This document shows, in pieces, positions 17,644-27,252 of a DNA stretch of 64,000 nt; within the stretch, counting starts at the first letter, position 1, and every line of letters begins with the position of its first letter. The translations under genes were made by a program, and so were the position numbers. The notes under the pieces were generated by a model. The model ran no database searches. It was given only the letters and a program-made list of their open reading frames with translations, and was not told the DNA's origin. The DNA is from Thermococcus nautili (GTDB taxonomy: Archaea; Methanobacteriota_B; Thermococci; Thermococcales; Thermococcaceae). Where the stretch lies: assembly GCF_000585495.1 (NCBI RefSeq), contig NZ_CP007264.1, positions 1,488,001-1,552,000 on the forward strand, in the 5' to 3' direction.

Positions 17644-18138
17644 ATGACGGAAGTGAAGATAGAGAAACTCCAAAAGCTCGACCAGGAAACGCTTGAGAGG
17701 CTGATAGAGATTTACATGAACGCCTACGAGGGAATGCGAGAGTACGGCGGGGAGGGCGAGAGCTACGCGAAGCGCTACCTGCGGTGGTGCTGGAGCAAGG
17801 CCAAGGACGGCTTCTTCGTTGCAAAAATCGGCGACGAGATAGTCGGCTTCATAGTCTGCGACGACGACTGGTACAGCAAGTACGAAGGGGAAACCGTGGG
17901 GGCAATCCACGAATTCGCCGTGGACAGGAGGTATCAGGGGCATGGAATAGGGCGGAAGCTCATGGAGAAGTGCCTCGAGTACCTGAAGGGAAAAAGGATA
18001 GAGCTCTGGGTCGGCGAGAAGAACGAGCGGGCGAAAAGGTTCTACGAGGAGTACGGTTTCAGAGAAGCTGGAAAGCACGGCATCTGGGTGAGAATGGTTA
18101 AGCCGGCCGAAAAGGTGATAAGCGCGGACGAGAAGTAG
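17644..18138 (+). CDS. GNAT-family N-acetyltransferase
   Basis: A 164-residue acetyltransferase of the RimI-like GNAT fold: FFVAKIGDEIVGFIVC (beta strands 2-4), then the acetyl-CoA loop FAVDRRYQGHGIGRKLME (the Q/RxxGxG/A signature), then ELWVGEKNERAKRFYEEYGF. The acceptor (protein N-terminus, Lys or a small molecule) is not evident. The ATG at 17644 is 7 bp after GAGGGT; ATG 17641 is possible. A TATA-like tttttaaac at about 17613-17621 would give an almost leaderless mRNA. Followed after 17 bp by a small unknown gene on the same strand. Confidence 0.85.
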   Translation: MTEVKIEKLQKLDQETLERLIEIYMNAYEGMREYGGEGESYAKRYLRWCWSKAKDGFFVAKIGDEIVGFIVCDDDWYSKYEGETVGAIHEFAVDRRYQGHGIGRKLMEKCLEYLKGKRIELWVGEKNERAKRFYEEYGFREAGKHGIWVRMVKPAEKVISADEK

Positions 18139-18155
18139 TTTCATTGGTGGTTGCA

Positions 18156-18446
18156 ATGCCCTGCATTCAGCCTCCAAGCCCGGACAAGGTGAGGGACATG
18201 AAAGAGGAGAGCTTCATAAGGGAAGGAAAGGGAAAGCTCAAGGTCACGATAGAGGGGAGCGAGACCCTCGAAACTACGATGAGCGGAAGGCTGAAGAGCG
18301 TCGAGGAAGTTGCCGAGATGCTCGGCGTCGAAGCGAAGGACGGGAAGATAGAGGCAGTGGTTGACGGAGTGAAGGTCAGGATGGAGAAGGGGAAGCTCGA
18401 GCTTGAGTTCGAGAGCGGGGACAGGATGAGGATTGAGAAGGCTTAG
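18156..18446 (+). CDS. Small conserved hypothetical protein
   Basis: A 96-residue protein I do not recognise. It starts MPCIQPPSPDK, with a charged helix, then SGRLKSVEEVAEMLGVEAKDGKIEA and a run of alternating strands (VVDGVKVRMEKGKLELEFESG) that suggests a small beta-sheet domain. The ATG at 18156 is chosen because GGTGG is 5 bp upstream. It follows the GNAT gene on the same strand, probably in one transcript, and its stop overlaps the end of the convergent transporter gene by 4 bp. Confidence 0.65.
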   Translation: MPCIQPPSPDKVRDMKEESFIREGKGKLKVTIEGSETLETTMSGRLKSVEEVAEMLGVEAKDGKIEAVVDGVKVRMEKGKLELEFESGDRMRIEKA

Positions 18447-19303
18447 GCGTAGAGGCTTATCAGAAGAACCCCCAGGGCCGTCAGGACGAGGGCAAGGGCA
18501 AGCCGCCCCGTGAACCTCTCTTTTAGGAAGAGCACCGCCATTATTGACGCCATTATGGGGCTCGACTCAGTTACCGGGGTCGCGATGCTTGAGCCAGCAA
18601 ACTTCAGGGCCAAGGCGAAGAAGTACTGGCCGAGTATAGTGCCCAGGAGCGTTATGATAAACACCAGCCCCCAGCCACGCGCGTTTAGCTTTCTAACATC
18701 GTCTTCTATTCTTGGAAGGAAGGCGAGCGACGCCAAAGCGCCGAAGCCTATTCTCAGGCCGATGACCGCGAAGGCGCTCTCACCCACCACGAGCCAGTCC
18801 GTCACGATTACGGCGAAGGTCCAGAGGAGCTGGGCCGAGAAGACGTAGGCGAGGCCCTTCCAGTTTATCCCACCGCCACGTGAGCCCTCGGAAGCGATTA
18901 CGAGAACCGCCATCACTATGAAGAACGCGCCGAGGAGGAGGCCCAGCGTGAGGGGTCTGCCAAGGGTGTAGTGGGCCACGAACATCGTTATTATCGGATG
19001 GGCCGTCACGAGGATTGCCGCCCGCGACACGCCGAGGAGGTTCATACCCTCAAGGAAGAACCAGTCGGCGAGCGTGAAACCGAGAACTCCGGACACCACG
19101 AGGATTGCCCATTGAAGAGCCGAGAAACTTGGAACGCCGAGGTAGAGGACGAGGGGAACGTAGAAGAGCGCGCTGAGGAGCAGTCTGATAACGTTAAGCG
19201 AGAGGGGGTTGACTTCCCTCATCGAGACCTTTGAGAGCACCGATGCGAGGGCCCACACGAAGGCCGCCGAAAGCGCCAGTATCACCCCAAGTGTTACGTT
19301 CAT
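18443..19303 (-). CDS. DMT/EamA-family membrane transporter
   Basis: A 286-residue integral membrane protein with about ten hydrophobic segments arranged as two EamA repeats: the first from LSAAFVWALASVLSKVSMREVNPL to about residue 135, the second from LAYVFSAQLLWTFAVIVTDWL to the end. The repeats share the W-A/T-F/L and PL/PV-x-E/SS patterns (TPVTESSPIMASIMAVLFLKERFT) typical of drug/metabolite exporters; substrate unknown. ATG 19303; a TATA-like cttataac about 28 bp upstream suggests a leaderless message, and no good ribosome site is visible. Confidence 0.85.
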   Translation of the reverse strand: MNVTLGVILALSAAFVWALASVLSKVSMREVNPLSLNVIRLLLSALFYVPLVLYLGVPSFSALQWAILVVSGVLGFTLADWFFLEGMNLLGVSRAAILVTAHPIITMFVAHYTLGRPLTLGLLLGAFFIVMAVLVIASEGSRGGGINWKGLAYVFSAQLLWTFAVIVTDWLVVGESAFAVIGLRIGFGALASLAFLPRIEDDVRKLNARGWGLVFIITLLGTILGQYFFALALKFAGSSIATPVTESSPIMASIMAVLFLKERFTGRLALALVLTALGVLLISLYA

Positions 19304-19365
19304 GGTACGGGGAAGGCACGCTCAGGTTATAAGCCTAACGCTTCGAGGGAGATAGAAAAGGCAAC

Positions 19366-19754
19366 CTACCCTTCAATGATTAAAGCATCTCCCAGAAGCT
19401 GAAAGTGATGGTCGGTCGTAACTACGAGCGCTCCATACCTCTTGGCAGTTTTGGAGATAATGCAATCTGCGAGTGAAACGTGCTTGTTTTTGTTCTTCCT
19501 GCGTATTTCCGCGTGCAGTTTCCCCGCGTTGATTGCCACTTCTTTATCCAAGGGAACGACCAAACCCATGTCGGCTATCGTCTCCACTATGCTCAAATCA
19601 ACCCCGTTTCTCTCCAAGAAACTACTAAGCTCTGCCAGAACAAGCGTCGGAATAATCACCAGCTCAGATTAGTTGAGAATCTCAAGAACAGCTTTTCCCT
19701 TCTCGGTGCCCCTAATAAGTTCCACGAGGGCGAAATGTCGAGGATAACTATCAT
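19366..19754 (-). pseudogene. VapC-like PIN toxin, broken by frameshift and stop codon
   Basis: PIN toxin remnant in two pieces. ATG 19754 overlaps the antitoxin stop (ATGA) and starts MIVILDIS with the first acidic residue; after about 8 codons the frame must shift to continue ALVELIRGTEKGKAVLEILN, which then meets an in-frame TAA at 19669-19671. The rest is open: SELVIIPTLVLAELSSFLE (Glu), HVSLADCIISKTAKRYGALVVTTDHHF (Asp acids), to the stop at 19366. With two lesions this gene is surely inactive, yet nearly full length, so decay is recent. Confidence 0.8.
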
Positions 19755-19903
19755 ATCCTCACGTCCACCCGGTCTTCTTCCCTGAACTCAGGAAGCCCTT
19801 TGGCTATCCCAAAGAGTTTGTCCCAGTTCTTTTTCTTCTCCCTTCCTTCAAGGAGTCTCCTCAGTTCCTCCCCGTTAATCGGGACTTTAATCTCTATGGC
19901 CAT
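19751..19903 (-). CDS. VapB-like antitoxin
   Basis: A 50-residue protein (MAIEIKVPINGEELRRLLEG to REEDRVDVRI) with the short N-terminal strand and charged helix of archaeal VapB antitoxins. GGGTGAGG sits 2 bp before ATG 19903; an in-frame upstream extension lacks a ribosome site. The stop overlaps the start of the toxin remnant. It remains intact beside a dead toxin. Confidence 0.7.
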   Translation of the reverse strand: MAIEIKVPINGEELRRLLEGREKKKNWDKLFGIAKGLPEFREEDRVDVRI

Positions 19904-19950
19904 GTCCTCACCCAAACGAGAATTGGGAAGAAAGATAGATAAAATTTCCA

Positions 19951-20355
19951 TCACCTCAAAACGGGCCTGAACTTGTAGCCGTAGAGGATTATGCCGTCCT
20001 CCTCAAACTCTCTGACCTTTCTGGTCACGACCTCAACTTCCATGCCCTCGTGGATTTCCTCCGGGTCAACGTCCGTCAGCTGGGCCAGAACAACGGGCCC
20101 TTCCTCGAGCTGAACCAAGGCCAATGGATAGGGCTTGTAGTACTCGAACCCGCTCGGCGGGTTCCTCACTATCGTCCATGTCAAAACCTTACCCTTTCCG
20201 CTGAACTCGTATTCCTCGACGTTCTTAGAACCGCAGACGGGGCAAACCTGCCTGTAGGGGAAGAAGACGTGGCCGTTCTCGCACTTTCCGCCTATGAGCC
20301 TGTACTTCTCGCGGAAGTGCCTCCAGTAGCGGGAAACCTGCATCGGACGGGCCAT
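19951..20355 (-). CDS. DUF35 OB-fold/zinc-ribbon protein of the thiolase-HMGS complex
   Basis: A 134-residue acyl-CoA-associated DUF35 protein: N-terminal helix, a rubredoxin-like zinc ribbon (GGKCENGHVFFPYRQVCPVCGS) and a C-terminal OB fold (GKVLTWTIV, PLALVQLEEGPVVLAQL). In archaea such proteins bridge thiolase and HMG-CoA synthase and channel acetoacetyl-CoA between them. ATG 20355 has GGAGGG 7 bp upstream. It begins 2 bp beyond the thiolase stop overlap region, third gene of the HMGS-thiolase-DUF35 operon. Confidence 0.9.
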   Translation of the reverse strand: MARPMQVSRYWRHFREKYRLIGGKCENGHVFFPYRQVCPVCGSKNVEEYEFSGKGKVLTWTIVRNPPSGFEYYKPYPLALVQLEEGPVVLAQLTDVDPEEIHEGMEVEVVTRKVREFEEDGIILYGYKFRPVLR

Positions 20356-20357
20356 CT

Positions 20358-21518
20358 TCACACCCTCCTGAAGATGCTAACGGTTATGTTCGAACCGGTT
20401 CCACCGATGTTCTGGGTCAGGCCGACCTCGGCGTCGGGAACCTGGTTCGGCGCCTCACCGCGGAGCTGGAGAACCGCCTCGACCGTCTGGTAAACGCCGG
20501 TAGCTCCAACGGGATGACCGCGAGCTTTGAGTCCGCCCATAGTCTGTATCGGATAATCTGCGTCAATCGCTATCTGGCCCTCCCTGGCGAGCTTCGCTCC
20601 TTCTCCTTTCTTTGCGACGCCGAGGGCTTCTAAGCTCAGCGCGGCCATGACCGTGAAGGCGTCGTGAACCTCGAAGAAGTCTATGTCCTTAGGCTCAACT
20701 CCCGCCATCTTGTAGGCTTTCTCGGCGGCTATCTTCGCCGCCTTGAGGGTGAGCAAATCTTCCCTGTTGGCGAGGTTTATGGTGTCTATGGCGCGCGCCA
20801 TTCCAGCAACTTCAACCCACTTCTCCTTCGGAACGCCGAGCTCCTCGGCCTTCTCGGGGGTGGTTATTATCACGGCGGCGGCACCGTCGCAGACCGGGGA
20901 AGCATCGAAGAGCTTGAGCGGGTCGGCTATGTAGGGGCTCTTCAGGACGGTCTCAACCTTGATGGGCCTCTTGAACATCGCGTAGGGGTTCTTGGCGCCG
21001 TTGGCGTGGGCGTTGACAGCGAAGAGGGCCAAATCCTCCTCGGTGTAGCCGTAGGTCTTCATGTAGTGCCTCATTATGAGCGCGTTCAAAGCTACGAAGC
21101 TGGCCCCGTGGAAGAGCTCCCACTCGGCGTCTGCCGCGTAGGCCAGGTAGCGGGTCGCGTCGCTCGGCCAGGCGTCGGTCATCTTCTCGACGCCGACGAC
21201 AGCAACAACGTCCTCAAGCCCGCTGAGAACGGCCTTAACACCCTCCTGAACGGCGGCACCTCCTGAGGCACACGCCGCCTCAATTTTAACCGCGGGAATG
21301 TTCCCGAGACCGGCCCAGTCCGCTATGAGCGCGCCGAGGTTCTCCTGCTCGACGAAGGGGCCCGAAACCATGTTGCCGACGTAGAGGGAGTCAACCTTAT
21401 CGACGCCAGCGTCTTCCATCGCCTTGAGAAGGGCCTCAACGGCCAAATCCCTAAGTGAGAGCTTCCAGTGCTCGCCAACGGGCGTCATGCCCGCTCCGAT
21501 TATGACCGCCTTCCTCAT
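20358..21518 (-). CDS. Acetyl-CoA C-acetyltransferase (thiolase)
   Basis: Condenses two acetyl-CoA to acetoacetyl-CoA for isoprenoid lipids. The 386 residues include the nucleophilic Cys in IEAACASGGAAVQEGV (about residue 85), the HEVHDAF-type motif (DFFEVHDAFTVMA) and the C-terminal GGLKARGHPVGATG His region; the second catalytic Cys of classical biosynthetic thiolases is replaced, as in archaeal SCPx-like enzymes. The ATG at 21518 follows GAGGTGG. It overlaps closely with HMG-CoA synthase upstream (11 bp apart) and DUF35 downstream. Confidence 0.92.
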   Translation of the reverse strand: MRKAVIIGAGMTPVGEHWKLSLRDLAVEALLKAMEDAGVDKVDSLYVGNMVSGPFVEQENLGALIADWAGLGNIPAVKIEAACASGGAAVQEGVKAVLSGLEDVVAVVGVEKMTDAWPSDATRYLAYAADAEWELFHGASFVALNALIMRHYMKTYGYTEEDLALFAVNAHANGAKNPYAMFKRPIKVETVLKSPYIADPLKLFDASPVCDGAAAVIITTPEKAEELGVPKEKWVEVAGMARAIDTINLANREDLLTLKAAKIAAEKAYKMAGVEPKDIDFFEVHDAFTVMAALSLEALGVAKKGEGAKLAREGQIAIDADYPIQTMGGLKARGHPVGATGVYQTVEAVLQLRGEAPNQVPDAEVGLTQNIGGTGSNITVSIFRRV

Positions 21519-21528
21519 CTCCACCACC

Positions 21529-22581
21529 TCACAGGATGTACTTCCTCCTCGCCTTCGCGTAGAGGGCGTAGTCTATGTACCTCTTCCTCTCAACGTAGTC
21601 CCTAACCTTCGGCGCGAGGTCTCTCTTCTCTTCTATGGCGTCCTGAACGACGATGCTGAAGGCGTCGCTTCCGGCTCCGGAACCGAAGGAAACCCACAGA
21701 ATCCTGTCGCCGGGCTTGGCTATGTCGAGAACCGCTGAAACGCCGACCATCGTTGCACCGCTGTAGGTGTTTCCAATCTTGCCGGTTAGAAGTCCCGGAA
21801 GAACCTTCTCCTTCGGGATTCCGAGGATTTTGGCAGCGGTGAGCGGGAACTTGACGTTGGGCTGGTGGAAGACCGCGTAGTCGAAGTCGTTGACGGTAAG
21901 ACCCAGCTCCTCCATCAGCGTTTTTGCCGCGTTGATTATGTGGTGGAAGTAGGCCGGCTCGCCTGTAAAGCGGTTTCCGTGCCTCGGGTAGTGCTCGTGC
22001 TGGCGCCTCCAGAAGTCCGGAGTATCGGTAACGTAGGAGTAGCTTCCCTCGAAGTAGGCAACGGTCTCGGAGCTCTTGGGGCCAACTATGAAGGCCGCTC
22101 CTCCTGCTCCTGCAGTGAACTCGAGGTGGTCGCCGGGCCTTCCCTGGGCGGTATCGGCTCCGATTGCCATCGCGTAGTCGGCCATCTCGGAGCCAACGAA
22201 GCCGATAGCTGTCTGCAGAGCCTCGGTTCCGGCCTTACAGGCGAACTCGAAGTCGGCGGTGCTGACGTCAGGCGTTGCTCCGATTGCCTCGGCTATGACC
22301 GTACCTGTGGGTTTAACCGCGTAGGGCTTGCTCTCCGAGCCGAACCAGACCGCCCTTATGAGCTTGGGATCAATTCCGGCCCTCTTGAGCGCGTTTCTTG
22401 CCGCTTCAAGCCCTATGGTGAGCGCGTCCTCGTCGAGACCGGGAACGGCCTTCTCCTCGATTGGAAAGCTCGAAACGCCCCAGACTCTTCCTATCTCCTC
22501 GGCCTTGATTCTATACCTCGGAACGTAGGCACCGTAGCCGACGATGCCCACTTCCCTCTTCGGCTTCAGTAGCTTCCTCAT
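21529..22581 (-). CDS. Hydroxymethylglutaryl-CoA synthase
   Basis: Second enzyme of the mevalonate pathway (acetoacetyl-CoA + acetyl-CoA to HMG-CoA). The 350 residues show [15 protein letters not shown] at the N-terminus, catalytic Glu near 83 (GSESKPY), Cys near 115 ([12 protein letters not shown]) and His near 239 ([10 protein letters not shown]), and [14 protein letters not shown] 22581 follows AGGTGATGCCC, a start pattern repeated in this genome. A TATA box (cttttataagg, about 22624-22634 on the minus strand) drives the HMGS-thiolase-DUF35 operon. Confidence 0.95.
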   Translation of the reverse strand: MRKLLKPKREVGIVGYGAYVPRYRIKAEEIGRVWGVSSFPIEEKAVPGLDEDALTIGLEAARNALKRAGIDPKLIRAVWFGSESKPYAVKPTGTVIAEAIGATPDVSTADFEFACKAGTEALQTAIGFVGSEMADYAMAIGADTAQGRPGDHLEFTAGAGGAAFIVGPKSSETVAYFEGSYSYVTDTPDFWRRQHEHYPRHGNRFTGEPAYFHHIINAAKTLMEELGLTVNDFDYAVFHQPNVKFPLTAAKILGIPKEKVLPGLLTGKIGNTYSGATMVGVSAVLDIAKPGDRILWVSFGSGAGSDAFSIVVQDAIEEKRDLAPKVRDYVERKRYIDYALYAKARRKYIL

Positions 22582-22680
22582 GGGCATCACCTTGAGAACT
22601 GACTGCCGGGGGTTGGAACGAGCCTTATAAAAGCCTTTCGGTAAAAGTGAAAAAGAGTTTAGACGATTGACGAGGAAAGC

Positions 22681-23361
22681 TCAGGGCTTCCTCACGACGA
22701 AGAGCGCGTGGTCCTTTTCGTAGGGCTCCAAACTAAGGCGCTCGACGACCTCGAAGTACTCGGAGAGCTCCCTTTCAACTTCCTTGAAGACCTCCTCCGG
22801 CTCCTTGGTGACGTCAATGCTCCTGCTCTTGACCGAAATCATGCCGTAGCCGCCGCTCTTCAGGAAGACCTTTGCGTTGTCTATGAGGATTTTCGCCTGC
22901 GTCGGCTGGGCGACGTCTTCAAAGATTACGTCAACCTTCGGGACGAGGGCGCGGTAGCCTTCGGGCTTCGTTGCGTCGCCGAGTATAGGAACGATGTTCC
23001 TCCTCTCCTCGACTATCGGAACGAGCTCCCTGAGAACTCTCGGCGAGAACTCGACGCCGAATATCTTGCCATCCCAGCCGACGATGTCGCTGACGTGGGA
23101 AGCGGTGGTTCCGCTCGCTATTCCGAGGTAAAGAACGGTTGAGCCGGGTTTAATCGGGAAGTTCTTGAGTCCGTTGAGTATGGCCGCGCCGAGCTTTGAA
23201 CGGCTCGGGTTCCAAATCCTGTACTCCTCGCCCTCGAACTTGATGACCCTCTCCCCGTAAACCCTCTGGCCGGGAACGAGGTTCTTGGTTGCAATCTTCT
23301 CGCTCCCGTCGTCATCGATGACGATGTAAACGCCCGGGAACCTGTGCTTCTTAACCTTCAT
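22681..23361 (-). CDS. flpA: Fibrillarin, rRNA 2'-O-methyltransferase
   Basis: Catalytic subunit of the archaeal box C/D sRNP, which 2'-O-methylates rRNA and tRNA. 226 residues: a small N-terminal beta domain ([17 protein letters not shown]), then the SAM-binding core [34 protein letters not shown], and [33 protein letters not shown] precedes the ATG and overlaps the end of the Nop5 gene, 5 bp upstream, so the two partners are translated together. Confidence 0.96.
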   Translation of the reverse strand: MKVKKHRFPGVYIVIDDDGSEKIATKNLVPGQRVYGERVIKFEGEEYRIWNPSRSKLGAAILNGLKNFPIKPGSTVLYLGIASGTTASHVSDIVGWDGKIFGVEFSPRVLRELVPIVEERRNIVPILGDATKPEGYRALVPKVDVIFEDVAQPTQAKILIDNAKVFLKSGGYGMISVKSRSIDVTKEPEEVFKEVERELSEYFEVVERLSLEPYEKDHALFVVRKP

Positions 23362-23366
23362 TTACC

Positions 23367-24632
23367 TCACCTCTTGCCCTTCTTTTTCTTCTTACCCCTC
23401 TTATCGGGCTTGCCCTTACCCTTCTTCTCCTTCCTGCCCTTCTCGTGCTTCTTGCCCTTCTTGTCCTTGCTCTTGAACTTCTTCTTTTTCTTCTCGGGCT
23501 TGGCCTTCCTCTTGGGCGGGTTCGGGTACTTCTCCTTGATTTCCTTGATTCTCTGCTCGAGCTCCTTCTTGAGCTCCTCGCCGATGTATTCGCCCGAGAA
23601 GTAATCAACCCTTGCCGCTATGGCCAGCTTTCCGGCCAAAGCCCTCGCAATCTTACCCCTCTGCCACCAAGGCGAGCGGTTTATTGCAGGGTACTGAAAG
23701 ATGACTCCGTGCTTGGGCGGCTTGGCACCCGTCCTTAAATGCCTGAAGAGGGCCTTTTCAGCGCCAAGAACCTGTATCGTCGATGCCGGCATCATGGCGA
23801 GCTCCTTAAGGCCTCCAGCGAGGCTCATGAGCCTTGCGGCGAGCTTCGCACCGACGAGGGCCTTCAGGTTCGGAGCAACTTCACCAACAGCGGTCTCAAG
23901 GTAGTCCTCAATCTGCTCCCTCAGCTTGTAGAGGTCGGAAATCTCGCTGGCGAGCTTCCTTATGATTTCGCTGTCGAACTTGCCGAGCGGTGCTCCCATG
24001 GACTTCTCGGCCGCCTTGAGAATCTTCTCAACCTTGCCCTCCGAGAAGCCGAGCTTTTCAAGCTTCTCCCTGCTCACGTTCTCCCTCGGGCCGATTTCCT
24101 TGACGAAGGCAACGTATTGCGGGTGCTTGGGTAGGATTTCGTCCAGCTCGGGGAAGTGAAGGCCGTACCACTCCCTCAGCCTCGAAACGAGCAGGTTAAT
24201 GACCTTGTCGATGTCATCGAGCGCCTCTATTGCCTGTATAATCATCTTGTCGCGCGCACCGCTCTGCTCCTGTATGCGGAGCCTCGTCAGAGCGACGCCG
24301 ACGGTGTAGTACTCGTCGAACCAGTTCTCGCCGAGGAACTCCTCCGGGCTTGAGCGGAGCTTTTCTCCTGCCAAGTTAGGGAACTCGGCGGTGGCGTTGT
24401 AGCCGAGCTCCTTGAGCTTCCTGCTCAGCTCGGTGTCCTCAACGATGAACTCTTCGTAACCCTCTCCGCCCAGCTCGTCGAGGAGAACTAAAAGCTCGTC
24501 GCTCGGTTCGCCTTTCAAAAGCCTGTCGAGGCTTACCTCTGGCTTCCCGCTGAAGGGTTTGCTCGCGATGAGCTTCCCGCTCTCGTCGAAGGCGTAAACC
24601 CCTCTGACGTTCTCGGCAATGTAAACCTTCAT
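23367..24632 (-). CDS. nop5: Nop5/Nop56-like C/D box sRNP core protein
   Basis: Scaffold of the box C/D sRNP, binding fibrillarin through its N-domain and the L7Ae-kink-turn through the NOP domain. 421 residues: N-terminal fibrillarin-binding domain (1-120), a coiled coil (about 130-250), and the NOP domain with GAKLAARLMSLAGGLKELAMMPASTIQVLGAEKALFRHL partially matching the family signature, ending in a Lys/Arg-rich tail of about 50 residues. ATG 24632 has AGGTGATGCTC upstream; an ORF extension to 24752 covers the promoter region and is not real. First gene of the Nop5-fibrillarin operon. Confidence 0.95.
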   Translation of the reverse strand: MKVYIAENVRGVYAFDESGKLIASKPFSGKPEVSLDRLLKGEPSDELLVLLDELGGEGYEEFIVEDTELSRKLKELGYNATAEFPNLAGEKLRSSPEEFLGENWFDEYYTVGVALTRLRIQEQSGARDKMIIQAIEALDDIDKVINLLVSRLREWYGLHFPELDEILPKHPQYVAFVKEIGPRENVSREKLEKLGFSEGKVEKILKAAEKSMGAPLGKFDSEIIRKLASEISDLYKLREQIEDYLETAVGEVAPNLKALVGAKLAARLMSLAGGLKELAMMPASTIQVLGAEKALFRHLRTGAKPPKHGVIFQYPAINRSPWWQRGKIARALAGKLAIAARVDYFSGEYIGEELKKELEQRIKEIKEKYPNPPKRKAKPEKKKKKFKSKDKKGKKHEKGRKEKKGKGKPDKRGKKKKKGKR

Positions 24633-24711
24633 GAGCATCACCTTCCGTTCTTTCCTCAGGTATAGAAGGGCGAGGAGTTTTAAACGGTATCGGTGGAAAA
24701 AGAGGGAAAAG

Positions 24712-25701
<990 letters not shown>

Positions 25702-25718
25702 TCAGGTTTAGGAGACAG

Positions 25719-25731
25719 GGTTTATATTTTT
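25719..25731 (-). promoter_or_regulatory. TATA box of the R15P isomerase gene
   Basis: Minus-strand aaaaaatataaac is a strong archaeal TATA element about 40 bp upstream of the ATG; the predicted start near 25698 leaves a leader with GGAGGTG. Confidence 0.5.
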
Positions 25732-25797
25732 TCTGAAAAGGCACAAGAACCCGAAGGGGCTTTGAGGTGTTTTTAGTGCATCAATGTCACCAAAAGT

Positions 25798-25824
25798 CCT
25801 TCGGTGTCCTTAAATTGCCGAAGG
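25798..25824. repeat. Inverted repeat in the divergent R15P isomerase/aminotransferase region
   Basis: CCTTCGG (25798-25804) and CCGAAGG (25818-25824) are perfect 7-bp arms with a 13-bp spacer. It lies between the divergent promoters, about 45 bp before the aminotransferase TATA box (ggtttataac, about 25870). Nothing else is visible in this 267-bp gap apart from the two promoters. Role unknown; operator or hairpin. Confidence 0.35.
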
Positions 25825-25947
25825 AAGCCGTGTTTACCTTTGTAAAGGCCAAATCTGGGCGTTGGGAAAGGTTTATAACGAAAGACCCGAAGTTCTTAGT
25901 GTATAGATTTGGTGACGTGCTCAGGCATGTTCATTGAGGTGGTGGCT

Positions 25948-27204
25948 ATGGAAGAAAAACTGATGGGAAAACTCGCATCCGAGCCCCTCAACTTCGAGTC
26001 ATTCTTCTCTGAGAAGGCCCTTCAGATGAAGGCCTCGGAGATTAGGGAGCTCCTTAAGCTCGTCGAGACAAGCGATGTTATCAGCTTGGCCGGCGGTTTG
26101 CCCGCCCCAGAGACCTTCCCTGTCGAGATTATCAAGAAGATTGCCCAGGAGGTTCTCACGGAGCACGCCGACAAGGCCCTGCAGTACGGAACGACCAAGG
26201 GATTCACCCCGCTCCGCCTCGCCCTCGCGAAGTGGATGGAAAAGCGCTACGGCATCCCGATGAGCAAGGTCGAGATAATGATGGTTGCCGGCTCACAGCA
26301 GGCCCTCGACCTCATCGGAAGGGTCTTCATAAACCCCGGCGACGTCGTCGTCGTTGAGGCACCCACCTACCTCGCAGCTCTAAACGCCTTCAAGTACTAC
26401 GAGCCCGAGTTCGTGAGCATCCCGATGGACCACGACGGAATGAGGATTGACTTCCTCGAGGAGAAGCTTGAGGAGCTGAAGAGGGAAGGAAAGCGCGTTA
26501 AGTTCGTCTACACCGTCTCGACCTTCCAGAACCCGATGGGCGTCACCATGAGCCTCGACAGGAGGAAGAGGCTCATAGAGCTCGCCAGGGAGTACGACTT
26601 CCTCATCGTTGAGGACAGCCCCTACAGCGAGCTCCGCTACTCGGGTGAACCGATTCCGCCGATAAAGCACTTCGACGACGAGGGCAGGGTCATCTACCTC
26701 GGAACGTTCTCGAAGATACTCGCCCCCGGCTTCCGCCTCGGATGGGTTTCGGCACACCCGCACTTCATAAGGAAGATGGAGATAGCAAAGCAGGCCGTTG
26801 ACCTCTGCGCCAACACCCTCGCCCAGGTTATAGCTTGGAAGTACGTTGAGGCCGGCTACCTCGACGAGCACATACCGAAGATAATCGAGTTCTACAAGCC
26901 GAGGCGCGATGCAATGCTCGAGGCCCTTGAGGAGTTCATGCCCGAAGGCGTCGAGTGGACCAAGCCCGACGGAGGAATGTTCGTCTGGGTCACCCTGCCG
27001 GAGGGAATAGACACCAAGCTCATGATGGAGAAGGCCGTCGCCAAGGGCGTCGCCTACGTCCCCGGTGAGGCCTTCTTCGCCCACCGCGACGTCAAGAACA
27101 CCCTCAGGCTGAACTTCACCTACGTTCCCGAGGACACCATCAGGGAGGGCGTTAAGCGCCTGGCGGAGGTCATTGAGGAAGAAATCAAGGCCCTCAAGAA
27201 GTGA
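25948..27204 (+). CDS. PLP-dependent class I aminotransferase (aromatic/aminoadipate type)
   Basis: Fold-type I aminotransferase of about 418 residues, related to archaeal aromatic and kynurenine/2-aminoadipate aminotransferases. Visible are SLAGGLPAPETFP, GSQQALDLIGRVF, the PLP Asp/Tyr region VEDSPYSELRYSG and the Schiff-base Lys in YLGTFSKILAPGFRLGW. It would make 2-oxo acids, possibly aryl pyruvates that feed IOR elsewhere in the window (inference). ATG 25948 follows GAGGTGGTGGCT; the frame is open upstream but without a ribosome site. TATA box at about 25870. Confidence 0.88.
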   Translation: MEEKLMGKLASEPLNFESFFSEKALQMKASEIRELLKLVETSDVISLAGGLPAPETFPVEIIKKIAQEVLTEHADKALQYGTTKGFTPLRLALAKWMEKRYGIPMSKVEIMMVAGSQQALDLIGRVFINPGDVVVVEAPTYLAALNAFKYYEPEFVSIPMDHDGMRIDFLEEKLEELKREGKRVKFVYTVSTFQNPMGVTMSLDRRKRLIELAREYDFLIVEDSPYSELRYSGEPIPPIKHFDDEGRVIYLGTFSKILAPGFRLGWVSAHPHFIRKMEIAKQAVDLCANTLAQVIAWKYVEAGYLDEHIPKIIEFYKPRRDAMLEALEEFMPEGVEWTKPDGGMFVWVTLPEGIDTKLMMEKAVAKGVAYVPGEAFFAHRDVKNTLRLNFTYVPEDTIREGVKRLAEVIEEEIKALKK

Positions 27205-27252
27205 GGAAAAGCTTTTTACCCTTTTCTTTCCCAGATTTCCATCGGTGGTGGC

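Noticed and set aside
23344-23604. Leu/Phe-rich plus-strand frame that looks like a membrane protein
   Set aside because: It is the complement of the Lys/Arg-rich Nop5 tail; hydrophobicity is an artefact.
25741-25870. Riboswitch-like structure before the aminotransferase gene
   Set aside because: Only a 7-bp inverted repeat is present, upstream of the TATA box, so it would not be in the transcript.
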